DNA of 64,000 nucleotides, from contig NZ_CP147846.1 of NCBI RefSeq assembly GCF_037327425.1, positions 4,898,001 to 4,962,000 of the forward strand, in the 5' to 3' direction. Positions within the stretch are counted from its first letter, which is position 1; the number at the start of each line of letters is the position of its first letter. This DNA is from Rhodococcus sovatensis (lineage in GTDB: Bacteria; Actinomycetota; Actinomycetes; Mycobacteriales; Mycobacteriaceae). The position numbers were made by a program, and so were the translations under genes. Below the pieces are notes generated by a model. It saw only the letters and a list, made by a program, of their open reading frames with translations, was not told the origin of the DNA and ran no database searches. Below are positions 42,851 through 51,377 of this stretch, one piece after another.

Positions 42851-42900
42851 CTACGCCGGTATCTTCCGTGGAGAAATCTCGCGCAGTTCGAGGCGTGAGG

Positions 42901-43854
42901 TCAGACTGCGGCCCGCGCGTCGACCGCGAGCCTGACGTCCTCCTCTATGAGACTGCCGTTGACTGCGCCGCCTACCTTGGAGCCGGCCGCGGCTGAGCCG
43001 ATCAAGTTCTCTGTGATTCCCACGACGTTGCCGGCCGCGAAGACGCCGGCGACGGAGGTGGCACCGGTCGGGTCCGCAGCCAGTGCGCTTCCCATCGAGT
43101 ATTCGCCCATCATGACGTCGGTGACCTCGAGTCCGAGTCCGAGAAGAAGCGACGCGTTGGCGGCGAAGTTGGGCTTCACGACGACCGCATCGATCTCGAC
43201 GGTTGTCCCCGACGTCAGTTTCACGCCGACGAGCGTGTCGTCGGTGACGACCAATTCGCTCACCGTGCCGGTGACGACGCTGATCTCGCGAGCGGCCAGC
43301 TTCTCGTAGTCCTCGTCGGTCGGTTCGAAGTCCTGGACGAACAGCACGACCCGGTCCGTCCACTGCCGCCACATCAGGGCCTGGTGTACGCCGAACGTGC
43401 TGCCGATGATTCCGACGCGGTCTTCACGCACTTCCCAGCCGTGGCAGAACGGGCAGTGCAGCACGTCTCTGCCCCATCGCTCGGCTACGCCGGGGATATC
43501 AGGTAGCTCGTCGGTCAAGCCGGTCGTGACGAGTAGTCGACGGCCCGAGATCGACGTGCCGTCGGCGAGGTGGGCGGTGAACTCCCCGATGTTGCCGGTG
43601 ACGGACTGTACGGATCCATCACGGAATTCGGCGCCGTACCCGAGTGCTTCCGTGCGTCCGCGCTTCACCAGTTCGAGGGGTGAGATCCCTTCCGCACCCA
43701 AATAGTTGTGGGCATGTGCGGCAGGCAAATTACGCGGACTTCCCGCGTCGACGACGAGTACACGACGACGGGCGCGTGCCAGCGTCACCGCCGCTGAGAG
43801 GCCGGCGGCTCCGCCGCCGATGATGAGTACGTCGTAAGGCTGCTTCGATGTCAT
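42901..43854 (-). CDS. Thioredoxin-reductase-like FAD/NAD(P) oxidoreductase
   Basis: 317 residues. FAD motif VLIIGGGAAGLSAAVTLARA, redox pair Cys134/Cys137 in HCPFCHGWE, second motif VGIIGSTFGVHQALM and the C-terminal FAD loop GVFAAGNVVGI. It is the size of bacterial TrxR but lacks the usual thioredoxin partner gene nearby, and GSTFGVHQ is a weak NADPH motif, so a relative acting on other disulfides is possible. ATG 43854 was preferred to frame extension to 44052. Divergent from the transketolase genes. Confidence 0.83.
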   Translation of the reverse strand: MTSKQPYDVLIIGGGAAGLSAAVTLARARRRVLVVDAGSPRNLPAAHAHNYLGAEGISPLELVKRGRTEALGYGAEFRDGSVQSVTGNIGEFTAHLADGTSISGRRLLVTTGLTDELPDIPGVAERWGRDVLHCPFCHGWEVREDRVGIIGSTFGVHQALMWRQWTDRVVLFVQDFEPTDEDYEKLAAREISVVTGTVSELVVTDDTLVGVKLTSGTTVEIDAVVVKPNFAANASLLLGLGLEVTDVMMGEYSMGSALAADPTGATSVAGVFAAGNVVGITENLIGSAAAGSKVGGAVNGSLIEEDVRLAVDARAAV

Positions 43855-43884
43855 GGGAGCCACTATGGCCGCTCGCGGCGAATG

Positions 43885-43902
43885 CGGCAAGAATAATTGC
43901 CG
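43885..43902. promoter_or_regulatory. Inverted repeat between divergent TrxR-like and transketolase genes
   Basis: CGGCAA-N6-TTGCCG, perfect arms, lies 31 bases upstream of the TrxR-like start and 66 bases upstream of the transketolase start. A candidate operator for either gene. Confidence 0.4.
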
Positions 43903-43967
43903 AAATAGCAAACTCTGTGTTTCTTGATGCTTGATCTGAAGATAACTCGAGGTTGCACGGTAGATCC

Positions 43968-44633
43968 ATGACACCGACGTACGACGATCTCCCCGCTCTG
44001 ATGACTCGCATGACCGGAGACGAGAAGCACGACGCAAGTGCGACTTCCACACTCGACGTGATCTGGGTTCTCTACCACCACGTCCTGCGCACCGATCCTG
44101 CGCGACCCGAGGACCCCGATCGCGACAGATTTCTCGTATCGAAGGGGCACGGCCCGATGGCCTACTACGCGGTTCTGGCTGCGCACGGGTTCATCGGTAT
44201 CGATCTGCTCGATACCTTCGGTGAGTTCGATTCCCCACTCGGGTATCACCCGGACCGCACGCTGGTGCCCGGTGTCGAGATCTCCTCCGGCTCGCTTGGG
44301 CACGGACTTCCGATCGCGACGGGCACGGCGACCGCACTGAAGCTCCAGCGTCGGGCTGCCCGCGTCGTCGTTCTCGTCGGCGACGCGGAACTGGACGAGG
44401 GCAGCAACATCGAAGCGATCCAGTACGCAGGTAGGGCGGGACTCGGCAATCTCACCGTCGTCGTCATCGACAACGAATCCGCCGGTCTTGGATGGCCGGG
44501 CGGTATCCATTCGCGCTTCGACATCGAAGGTTGGACATCGACCGATGTCGACGGACGTGACCACGACGCTCTGCGTGCGGCATTCGAGTCGGGGACACCC
44601 GATACTCCGCATGTCGTCGTCGCACACGTCTAG
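43968..44633 (+). CDS. Transketolase, N-terminal (TPP-binding) subunit
   Basis: 221 residues, shorter than the usual ~270. It has RFLVSKGHGPMAYYAVLAAHG, then EISSGSLGHGLPIATGTATA and the thiamine-diphosphate motif VGDAELDEGSNIEAIQYAGR, then VVVIDNES. It forms one enzyme with the C-terminal subunit encoded 18 bases downstream. Split transketolases are common in archaea and in catabolic or secondary clusters of actinobacteria. The sugar substrate cannot be read. ATG 43968 chosen; the frame to 43953 adds five residues. Confidence 0.85.
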   Translation: MTPTYDDLPALMTRMTGDEKHDASATSTLDVIWVLYHHVLRTDPARPEDPDRDRFLVSKGHGPMAYYAVLAAHGFIGIDLLDTFGEFDSPLGYHPDRTLVPGVEISSGSLGHGLPIATGTATALKLQRRAARVVVLVGDAELDEGSNIEAIQYAGRAGLGNLTVVVIDNESAGLGWPGGIHSRFDIEGWTSTDVDGRDHDALRAAFESGTPDTPHVVVAHV

Positions 44634-44651
44634 GAGAAAGGACAACTAGCC

Positions 44652-45560
44652 ATGATCGATCAGCGTGAGCGCTTCTATCGGGTGGCGCCGGAGCTACTCG
44701 AGCAGGACGGTCGGCTCGCCTTGGTGCTGGCCGAGATCGGCGTCGGATACCTGGAACCGCATATCGGCGAACGCATCCGAGCGAGGGTTGTCAACGTCGG
44801 GATTCGCGAGCAGTTGCTCGTCTCGTTCGCGAGCGGACTGGCACTGGCCGGGATGCGCCCAATTGTCCACACCTTCGCTCCGTTCTTGATCGAGCGGCCG
44901 TTCGAGCAGGTGAAGCTGGATTTCGGGCATCAAGGCGTCGGCGGCATACTCGTCAGTTCTGGTGGCTCGTACTCCATGGCGGCGGGCGGCGAAACCCATT
45001 TCGGCCACCGCGACGTGGCGCTGCTCGACACGCTGGACGAGTGGGCCGTTCACGTTCCCGGGCACGCCGATGAGGCGGAACACGCACTGCGAGAAGCAGT
45101 TCGAGGAGACGATCGGGTCTACATTCGGCTCGACGGAAAGTCCAATCGGCACCGATACGCGGATGGCCCAGGTTTCACGGTGCTGCGGTCCGGCAATCTC
45201 GGTACAGTCATCACGGTCGGTCCGACGGCCGACGCCGTACTTGCTGCCGCGGAGGGGCGCGATGTCACCGTGCTGTATGCGGAGCGGATCAGGCCGTTCG
45301 ACGCGCACACCCTCCGGGAGACCTTGACGACTCCCGACGTCGTGATCGTCGAGCCCTACCTGTCCGGTACGTCGATTCCCTACGTCACCGACGCTTTGTC
45401 CGACGTTCGGCATCGGGTGATCGGGCTCGGCGTCGGGCACCACGAGCTACGCAAGTACGGCACCCCGAAAGAACACGAAAACGCCCACGGACTCGATGTT
45501 CGGGGAATCAGTTCGTCGTTCGACGCATTCTTCGGCGATGCGTCCGATTTGCGGTATTGA
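44652..45560 (+). CDS. Transketolase, C-terminal (pyrimidine-binding) subunit
   Basis: 302 residues. The Pyr domain has VVNVGIREQLLVSFASGLALAG, including the conserved Glu of IREQ that activates TPP, then PIVHTFAPFLIERPFEQVKLD. The C-terminal domain reads VTVLYAERIRPFDAHTL, then DVVIVEPYLSGTS. Partner of the gene before it. The RBS AGGAGAAAGGA lies just upstream. Function as above. Confidence 0.85.
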   Translation: MIDQRERFYRVAPELLEQDGRLALVLAEIGVGYLEPHIGERIRARVVNVGIREQLLVSFASGLALAGMRPIVHTFAPFLIERPFEQVKLDFGHQGVGGILVSSGGSYSMAAGGETHFGHRDVALLDTLDEWAVHVPGHADEAEHALREAVRGDDRVYIRLDGKSNRHRYADGPGFTVLRSGNLGTVITVGPTADAVLAAAEGRDVTVLYAERIRPFDAHTLRETLTTPDVVIVEPYLSGTSIPYVTDALSDVRHRVIGLGVGHHELRKYGTPKEHENAHGLDVRGISSSFDAFFGDASDLRY

Positions 45561-45616
45561 TCAATCTGCGCGCCGTGGAAACTCCTGGTCAGCGAACCGT
45601 GGGCGACTTGAAGGCC

Positions 45617-45645
45617 GCGCGCAGCCGGTGTTCACTGGTCACCGG
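45617..45645. terminator. Hairpin-forming sequence after the transketolase pair
   Basis: CCGGTG-N9-CACCGG (45625-45645) is a clear inverted repeat. GCGCGCAG just before it pairs with CTGCGCGC at 45566-45573. There is no T-run, so a terminator of the actinobacterial U-less type is possible but unproven. Confidence 0.3.
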
Positions 45646-45669
45646 GAAGCACGACACGGGCGGGGGAAC

Positions 45670-45945
45670 ATGAATTCAGCATCACGCGGCATCCGAAACG
45701 AACGACCGCTTCGACTCGGCGATGTCGTAGCGGCATCGCGACACCTCGGAAAGCGTGCCTTGTGCAGCGGCGTGCCGATCGGCACCGTGGGCGTGGTCGT
45801 CGATATCGACTGGCTCGGTGATCTGCGTGTCGAGTTCATTCTCGACGGTGATTGGTTCGAGCGCCGGTCGACCGCTGTCAAAGTCGTGGCGGACTCCTCC
45901 CCCTCTGCAGGGTCGGACTGCACGTCAGCCTCGGCGCCTTCCTGA
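45670..45945 (+). CDS. Small SH3-like hypothetical protein
   Basis: 91 residues. The middle (RLGDVVAASRHLG, then GVPIGTVGVVVDIDWLGDLR, then VEFILDGDWFERRSTAVKVV) looks like a small beta-barrel of the KOW/SH3 kind; the ends are polar. GGGCGGGGGAAC stands before the ATG. The opposite-strand frame (45639-45992) begins with a plausible acidic stretch but turns into Ser/Arg-rich sequence, so the plus strand is preferred. Function unknown. Confidence 0.55.
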   Translation: MNSASRGIRNERPLRLGDVVAASRHLGKRALCSGVPIGTVGVVVDIDWLGDLRVEFILDGDWFERRSTAVKVVADSSPSAGSDCTSASAPS

Positions 45946-46034
45946 TTCTTGCCGGTGTCTTCGGTGTGTGGGTCTGGCTGCGTATCGGTCATGACGTGGC
46001 CATACCCACCCGGGGGTAACCGAAACGCCGTCGA

Positions 46035-47681
46035 TCAGCGGGCGATGATTTCCCGCAGGCGCTCGGTGTCGGATTCTGTCCACCCCTCGGGTTGGAGGAT
46101 TTCGGCCCACAGGTCGACGGAGTCCTCGCCGTAGTTGTGCCCGTAGCCCTGCGGCACGTCGGTGGAAAACACCATGTCGAAGGTCGTCTGCCAGAATGTC
46201 ACGAACGGGAACCAGCGGACCCCTGGATCGACGTCGATTCCGCGTTCCTCACGCAACCAGTCCGGTTGATGCAGAACCAGATTGGGCGACCACCACGTAA
46301 TCGGATCCGAGGCGTGCTGCCAGTACACAAGACGGGGTTCTGACCAGGGCGTGCCGATCTCGAGCTCGTCGGGCCGACCCGCGAAGCGTACGTAGCGCCC
46401 GTCGTCGACCACCGGCAGTATCTCGCGTGATCCGGCGTCACGATCGGCGGTGATCTCGGACCACTGCTTGGTGAAATTGGGATTGCCCACCCACAGAGCG
46501 CCATCGGTTCGTGCGGCCATGTCCCGTGCCCCGCCGAACGCGTCCTGTCCGCCGTAGGCGCCGAGGCTCTCGCCGAATGTCACGAGCTTCGGACGGGACT
46601 CCTCGGGCAGTTCTTGCACCGCGTCGTACACTCGCTCGAACAAAGCTCGTCCGGCCTCACGAGGTGAATCTCGATCGGCCAGAAAGGCTATCGGGCTCGG
46701 CAGGAACGAGTACTGCATCGATGCGATGGCAGTGTCGCCGCCGTACATGTATTCGAGCGGGCCGGCGACCGATTCGTTGACCCAACCGCGCCCGGTCGTC
46801 GTGGCCACAGCCAGTACGGCCCGATCGAAAGCACCGGTTCGTTCCAGTTCGGCCACAACACGATCGGCAGCTTCATCGATGGAATCCGCGTCGGCCGCGC
46901 CGACATATGCACGAATCGGCGTCAATGCCGCTGTCCCGGTGAAGTTCTCGATCTCCTCGGCCGTCGGGCCCGAGGAGACGAAGCGGCGGCCCTCCATGCC
47001 CAATGAATCCCAGTCCTCGTACGATTCTTCGGACCCGGAATTCTCGGGTGCGCTGGGCTGTTCGACGCCCGGATGGCTGCCTTTGTCGGCGAGCTCGGAC
47101 GAGCTTGCGATCGCCGCGATCAGTACGTTGTTCACTGCGCCGTTGAGTAGGAACAGGGTGAGTACGGCGACGACCGCGACCCCGATGCCCTTGGCGATCG
47201 GAACCGGTACGAATCGCGTGCAGAGCGTGGCTAGGCTTCTAGCGCACCAACGCAATCCGCGGGCGATGAACAGCAGTAGAACGGCCACGACGAGTGCAAC
47301 GAGAAGAACCGCAACGTAGAGGAGTCGGCCGCCGCCCTCGTACTCGACTTCCACCAGCTTCCGCACGATCTGCTGCCACCACGAGCCGAGAATCAGGAAC
47401 AGCGGGATGACGACGATGGCGGTGCCGGCGAGGGCCCACCAGCCGTAGCGCTTGCTCACGTCCGACCAGGCGGGACGTATTCCGCACGCGTGTCCGATCC
47501 ACACGATGAGGCAACCGAGACCGTAGCCGGTTGCGACACTGATGCCGGTGGCGACGCCCTGCAGGTACCACGCTCTGGGCAACAAGGATGGCGTCATCGA
47601 GAACGCGAAGAAGACAATTGCGAAGAACAACGCCGCTGGCTCGAGGCGTGCGGAGAACCGTCGCAGCGTGTGCATCGTCAT
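46035..47681 (-). CDS. Integral-membrane alpha/beta-hydrolase (Abhydrolase_9 family)
   Basis: 548 residues. Five to six membrane helices occupy residues 15-190 (FFAIVFFAFSMTPSLLPRAW is typical), then an extracytoplasmic hydrolase domain with nucleophile Ser372 in FGESLGAYGGQD. Other family patterns are IRAYVGAADADSIDEAADR, TTTGRGWVN and QHASDPITWWSP. The family is widespread in mycolata; substrates are not established. A single gene with no clear operon. Confidence 0.87.
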   Translation of the reverse strand: MTMHTLRRFSARLEPAALFFAIVFFAFSMTPSLLPRAWYLQGVATGISVATGYGLGCLIVWIGHACGIRPAWSDVSKRYGWWALAGTAIVVIPLFLILGSWWQQIVRKLVEVEYEGGGRLLYVAVLLVALVVAVLLLFIARGLRWCARSLATLCTRFVPVPIAKGIGVAVVAVLTLFLLNGAVNNVLIAAIASSSELADKGSHPGVEQPSAPENSGSEESYEDWDSLGMEGRRFVSSGPTAEEIENFTGTAALTPIRAYVGAADADSIDEAADRVVAELERTGAFDRAVLAVATTTGRGWVNESVAGPLEYMYGGDTAIASMQYSFLPSPIAFLADRDSPREAGRALFERVYDAVQELPEESRPKLVTFGESLGAYGGQDAFGGARDMAARTDGALWVGNPNFTKQWSEITADRDAGSREILPVVDDGRYVRFAGRPDELEIGTPWSEPRLVYWQHASDPITWWSPNLVLHQPDWLREERGIDVDPGVRWFPFVTFWQTTFDMVFSTDVPQGYGHNYGEDSVDLWAEILQPEGWTESDTERLREIIAR

Positions 47682-47759
47682 ATGTTAGAGGTGACGAGCC
47701 CCCGGAGCCTGCTGAATGACGACCGGGAACTCGTCACCCTTCGATGCCAGTCGGGCCGA

Positions 47760-47864
47760 TCAGAGGCCGAAGGGCAGAGTTCCCGGCTGCAGTTCGAAGC
47801 CACTGCTTCCAGCGGAGACACTTCCGACGCCGCCGAGGATCTGATTGATGAAGTTGGTAAGCAT
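47760..47864 (-). CDS. 34-residue small ORF, hypothetical
   Basis: ATG at 47864 with AAGGGA about 6 bases upstream encodes MLTNFINQILGG, then VGSVSAGSSGFELQPGTLPFGL and a stop. The good ribosome site, the location in an otherwise empty gap and the amphipathic N-terminus support a real short peptide. No homologue can be named. A non-coding interpretation remains possible. Confidence 0.45.
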   Translation of the reverse strand: MLTNFINQILGGVGSVSAGSSGFELQPGTLPFGL

Positions 47865-48364
47865 GAGTCATCCCTTTTTCGTATGCACGGTGAACCCGAT
47901 CGAGGCTACCGTCAGTTCAGGACGACCGACAGGGCGTAGTACCTGTCGGGTACCTGTGAATGGTGCCAGGCGCGGGTAGCGTCGGATGCATGCGCCGCGC
48001 GTTGCTAGGTCTCCTGTGTGTGGCGGCACTTGTTTCTTGCTCTACCGATTCCGGGCAGGATGCGGAGCCCGCCCCGGCTCTCGACTACGTCGCCCTCGGT
48101 GATTCGGGCGCCTCGGGACCGCTTATTCCGCAGTCGACGGGAACGGCTGGGTGCTTGCAGTCGGATTCGAACTATCCGCACGTCCTGGCCGGGTTGATCG
48201 GGGCGCGATCCTTCGTCGACGTGTCGTGCTCGGGTGCGCGCTCGGAGAACATCGCAGCCGAGGCGCAGTCGACCAACAGTGGGCCGATTCCGCTGCAGAT
48301 CGATGCGTTGTCCGAGGAGACGGATCTGGTGACCATGACCATCGGTGGCAACGACGTCGATCTA

Positions 48365-49476
48365 GTGTCGCGTGTTTGAATTGGTTTGACAGTGTCGGGA
48401 TGCGAAAATGAGGGATGCGAATCGCACCTCTCGGGTTGATCGACGGCGACAGGGACAAGCTCGAAGCGATCTTGCGGGCACCGACCGCGCCTGCAGGGTT
48501 GGCGTTGCGGGCGAGGATCGTGTTGCTCGCCGCCGATGGGGTGTCGAATTCGGAGATCGCACGCAGGTGCGGCGTTTCGCGTCCGACGGTGATCACCTGG
48601 CGTGGACGGTACGGCGAACGAGGCATCGACGGCCTGTCGGACCTGCATCGATCGGGCCGGCCGCGGACGCTCGATCACTCGGCGATCGTGACAGCGACGT
48701 TGATGCCGCCACCGAAGAAACTCGGTGTCACACATTGGAGTTCGAGGTTGCTAGCCGACCATCTCGGGATAAGTTTCTACGCTGTAGCCAACGCTTGGCG
48801 TGAGTACGGTGTGCAGCCGTGGCGGGCGGAGACGTTCAAATATTCCACCGACCCGGAGCTCGTCGCCAAGGTCCACGATGTCGTCGGTCTGTACCTCGAT
48901 CCACCCGAGAACGCGATCGTATTGTCACTGGACGAAAAGTCCCAGATCCAGGCCCTCGACCGCACCCAACCGATGCTCCCGATGCAGCCCGGTTCGGTCG
49001 AGAGGCACACCCACGACTACAAACGACATGGCACCACAACACTGTTCGCAGCACTCGATATCGCCACCGGCAAGGTCACCGCCTCCTGCAAACCGCGCCA
49101 CCGCAGTACCGAATACCTGGCGTTCCTCAAACAGGTCGCACGGGCCTACCCCAGCCAGGAGCTGCACCTGATCGCCGACAATTACGCCACCCACAAGACC
49201 CCCGAAGTCAAAGCCTGGCTAGCCGAGAACCCCCGCATCGCAGTCCATTTCACTCCGACATCAGCGTCGTGGCTCAATCTCGTCGAAGTGTGGTTCGGGG
49301 TCATCCAACGTCAAGCACTCGGCCGCGGCGTCTTCACCTCCGTCACCGATCTGACATCGAAAATCCGTGCGTTCATCAACGGCTGGAACACCCGCGCCAC
49401 ACCATTCGTCTGGACCAAAACCCCGGAGGAAATCCTCAAGAAAGCGACCCGTAAAACGACTTCAAACACGAGCCAC
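48365..49476 (+). mobile_element. IS630-family insertion sequence, 1112 bp
   Basis: The ends are imperfect inverted repeats: left GTGTCGCGTGTTTGAA and right (inverted) GTGGCTCGTGTTTGAA, 14 of 16 matching. The element is flanked on both sides by TA (48363-48364 and 49477-49478), the hallmark target duplication of IS630/Tc1. It encodes one DDE transposase. It is complete and looks recently active, since host sequence is intact on both sides. Confidence 0.9.
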
Positions 49477-49479
49477 TAG
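48415..49479 (+). CDS. IS630-family transposase
   Basis: 354 residues. The N-terminal helix-turn-helix is VSNSEIARRCGVSRPTVITW; the catalytic DDE/D residues are in VLSLDEKSQIQ, LIADNYATHKT and WLNLVEVWFGVIQR. The reading frame is intact. Its stop codon TAG (49477-49479) is not wholly inside the element: TA is the duplicated target and G belongs to the host gene. Confidence 0.93.
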   Translation: MRIAPLGLIDGDRDKLEAILRAPTAPAGLALRARIVLLAADGVSNSEIARRCGVSRPTVITWRGRYGERGIDGLSDLHRSGRPRTLDHSAIVTATLMPPPKKLGVTHWSSRLLADHLGISFYAVANAWREYGVQPWRAETFKYSTDPELVAKVHDVVGLYLDPPENAIVLSLDEKSQIQALDRTQPMLPMQPGSVERHTHDYKRHGTTTLFAALDIATGKVTASCKPRHRSTEYLAFLKQVARAYPSQELHLIADNYATHKTPEVKAWLAENPRIAVHFTPTSASWLNLVEVWFGVIQRQALGRGVFTSVTDLTSKIRAFINGWNTRATPFVWTKTPEEILKKATRKTTSNTSH

Positions 49480-50013
49480 TGTCCTCGGCACGCGGATGTG
49501 TCAACTTCTCGCCGGAACCATCGGGAAGTTCCTGCGCCGACGCACTGACCGCGGGCGGAACCGATGTCATCGGCGACGCGATAGCGGAGGCGGCACCGAA
49601 TTGGGGGCAGGTTCTCGACGCCGTCGCTGGTCGGGCGCCCAATGCGGAGATAGTGGTGGTCGGGTACGGCACCTACGTACGGCCTGGCGGCTGCTACGGA
49701 ACTCAGCCCGTGTGGGCCCGCGACGCCGACTACCTTCAGGCCAGCGTAGATCGGCTGAACGACGCCCTGGCGCAACAAGCCGAAGACCACGGCGCACGAT
49801 TCGTCGACGTGCGGCCGGTCAGTATCGGCCACGACGCGTGTGCTGCACCCGACGAGAGGTACCTCGAAGGTGTGATTCCGGCCAACCCGGCTGCGCCGTT
49901 GCATCCCACTGCTGCCGGAATGGCCGCATTCGCCCAGGTTGTCGCTGATTCGCTTAGTCTGAGCTGACTGCGCCCAACGGGGGGCGCACACTCACTCGGT
50001 AGGTGGTCTTGTC

Positions 50014-50613
50014 ATGGCATCGCTCGACGAACTTCTCGCACAGATTCCGATTGGCCAGATAGCGTCCAAGCTCGGTGTGGACGAAGAGACGGCCCGGTCC
50101 GCCGTCACCCGAGCACTGCCGACACTCGTCGGCGGGCTCGAGGCCAACGCACAGGACCCCGCCGGAGCCGCATCTCTGGAAAATGCTCTGCAGCAGCATA
50201 GTTCATCGTCATTGCTGGACGGTGGCATCGACATCGATCAGGTCGACGAGGCCGACGGCGAGAAGATCGTGTCGAATGTGTTCGGAGACAAGAAGACCGA
50301 TGTAGCGAGCGCGCTCGGTGGTATCAGCGGTGGCGCGGACAGTGGGCTCGTCGCCAAGGTTCTGCCCATTCTGGCGCCGATCGTGTTGGCGTACTTGGCG
50401 AAGAGGTTCACCGGAGGTGGGCAAGAGGCAGGTGCACAGGCGTCCGGAGGCGGGCTCGGAGATCTACTGGGCAGCGTGCTCGGCAGCGGCGGATCCGGTG
50501 GCTCGGGTGGGCTAGGCGGCGTTCTGGGTGGAATCCTCGGCGGTGGGTCCGGTGGTTCGGGAGGCGGTCTCGGCGACCTGCTCGGCGGGCTCCTCGGCGG
50601 CGGCAAGAAGTAG
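50014..50613 (+). CDS. DUF937 family protein with glycine-rich tail
   Basis: 199 residues. The DUF937 domain reads LLAQIPIGQIASKLGVDEET, then AVTRALPTLVGGLEANAQD, and VLPILAPIVLAYLAKRF. After residue ~135 there is a Gly/Ser/Leu-rich repeat region with GLGDLLG and GGVLGGILGGG units, likely disordered. Function unknown. Monocistronic, 47 bases after the SGNH hydrolase remnant. Confidence 0.82.
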   Translation: MASLDELLAQIPIGQIASKLGVDEETARSAVTRALPTLVGGLEANAQDPAGAASLENALQQHSSSSLLDGGIDIDQVDEADGEKIVSNVFGDKKTDVASALGGISGGADSGLVAKVLPILAPIVLAYLAKRFTGGGQEAGAQASGGGLGDLLGSVLGSGGSGGSGGLGGVLGGILGGGSGGSGGGLGDLLGGLLGGGKK

Positions 50614-50678
50614 GCGGGTAGCCAGGATCGCGGAACTGGACCGATACAACCATCGGTATCGGTGCCAGTCTTGTTCGC

Positions 50679-51320
50679 ATGGTGTCCACGACTGCAATTG
50701 CCGGTGTGTTCGCGGTCGCGTTGGCGATGGTGCTGACTCCCGGACCGAACATGGTGTACCTCGTCTCCCGCAGCATCTCTCAGGGACGAGCCGCCGGACT
50801 GGTGTCGCTCGGAGGCGTCGCGCTGGGGTTGGTTGTGTACGTCATTGCAACCAACCACGGCCTGGCGGCGTTGTTCGCGGCCGTCCCGACGCTGTATCTC
50901 GTGATCAAGATCGCCGGCGCGTGTTACCTGATGTGGTTGGCGATCTCGGCGGTTCGAGGTTCGACGACGGTATTCGAAGTCACCGGCTTGCAGCAGGATT
51001 CGAATCGTCGGCTGTTCACGATGGGACTGTTGACGAACCTGCTGAACCCCAAGATGGCCGTCATGTACATCTCGATCATTCCCCAGTTCGTCGATCCCGC
51101 AGCAGGTTCGGTGTTGGTGCAGGGTCTTGTGCTCGGTGGCGTGCAGATTGCCGTCGCGGTGAGCATCAATGCGCTGATAGTGCTGGGTTCAGGCTCCATC
51201 GCACAGTTTCTCGCCGTGCGGCCGAGCTGGATCAGAGTGCAGCGATACGTCATGGGAACGGTGCTGGGTCTACTTGCTGTTCGGCTCGCGACCGACGGAA
51301 GCCGCCCTGTTCCTGCGTGA
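50679..51320 (+). CDS. LysE/RhtB family amino-acid exporter
   Basis: 213 residues with six membrane segments. Family motifs are AMVLTPGPNMVYLVSRSISQGRAAG and KIAGACYLMWLAISAVRG, then TMGLLTNLLNPKMAVMY. It exports amino acids or related small molecules; the substrate is not readable. ATG 50679. Confidence 0.9.
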   Translation: MVSTTAIAGVFAVALAMVLTPGPNMVYLVSRSISQGRAAGLVSLGGVALGLVVYVIATNHGLAALFAAVPTLYLVIKIAGACYLMWLAISAVRGSTTVFEVTGLQQDSNRRLFTMGLLTNLLNPKMAVMYISIIPQFVDPAAGSVLVQGLVLGGVQIAVAVSINALIVLGSGSIAQFLAVRPSWIRVQRYVMGTVLGLLAVRLATDGSRPVPA

Positions 51321-51377
51321 AACGTCACTTCTACTTGACCCGTGGACGTACCGATCCGGCTGTCCTATCCTGAGCCG

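Larger units (their letters stand above)
47990..49967 (+). pseudogene. SGNH/GDSL hydrolase lipoprotein, disrupted by IS630-type element
   Basis: The 5' part (47990-48379) has a lipoprotein signal (CVAALVSCSTDS), the GDS block YVALGDSGASG and the block III motif TIGGNDVDLV. The 3' part (49479-49967) continues with SARGCVNFSPEPSG, then AEIVVVGYGTYV and the catalytic His block PLHPTAAGM. Removing 48365-49476 plus one TA gives one continuous 287-codon frame (DVDL then VSSARG), so the insertion is recent and caused no other decay. The first fragment ends at a TGA inside the IS. The gene is probably non-functional here. It would act outside the membrane as an esterase. Confidence 0.85.

Noticed and set aside
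45639..45992. Minus-strand ORF with an acidic N-terminus (MTDTQPDPHTEDTG)
   Set aside because: After about 40 residues it becomes Ser/Arg/Pro-rich shadow sequence; the plus-strand frame has regular beta-strand character and a ribosome site.
50449..50608. Repeat array resembling CRISPR or a VNTR in the DUF937 gene
   Set aside because: The repeats encode Gly/Ser/Leu-rich protein units in frame and vary in length; no spacer/repeat structure.
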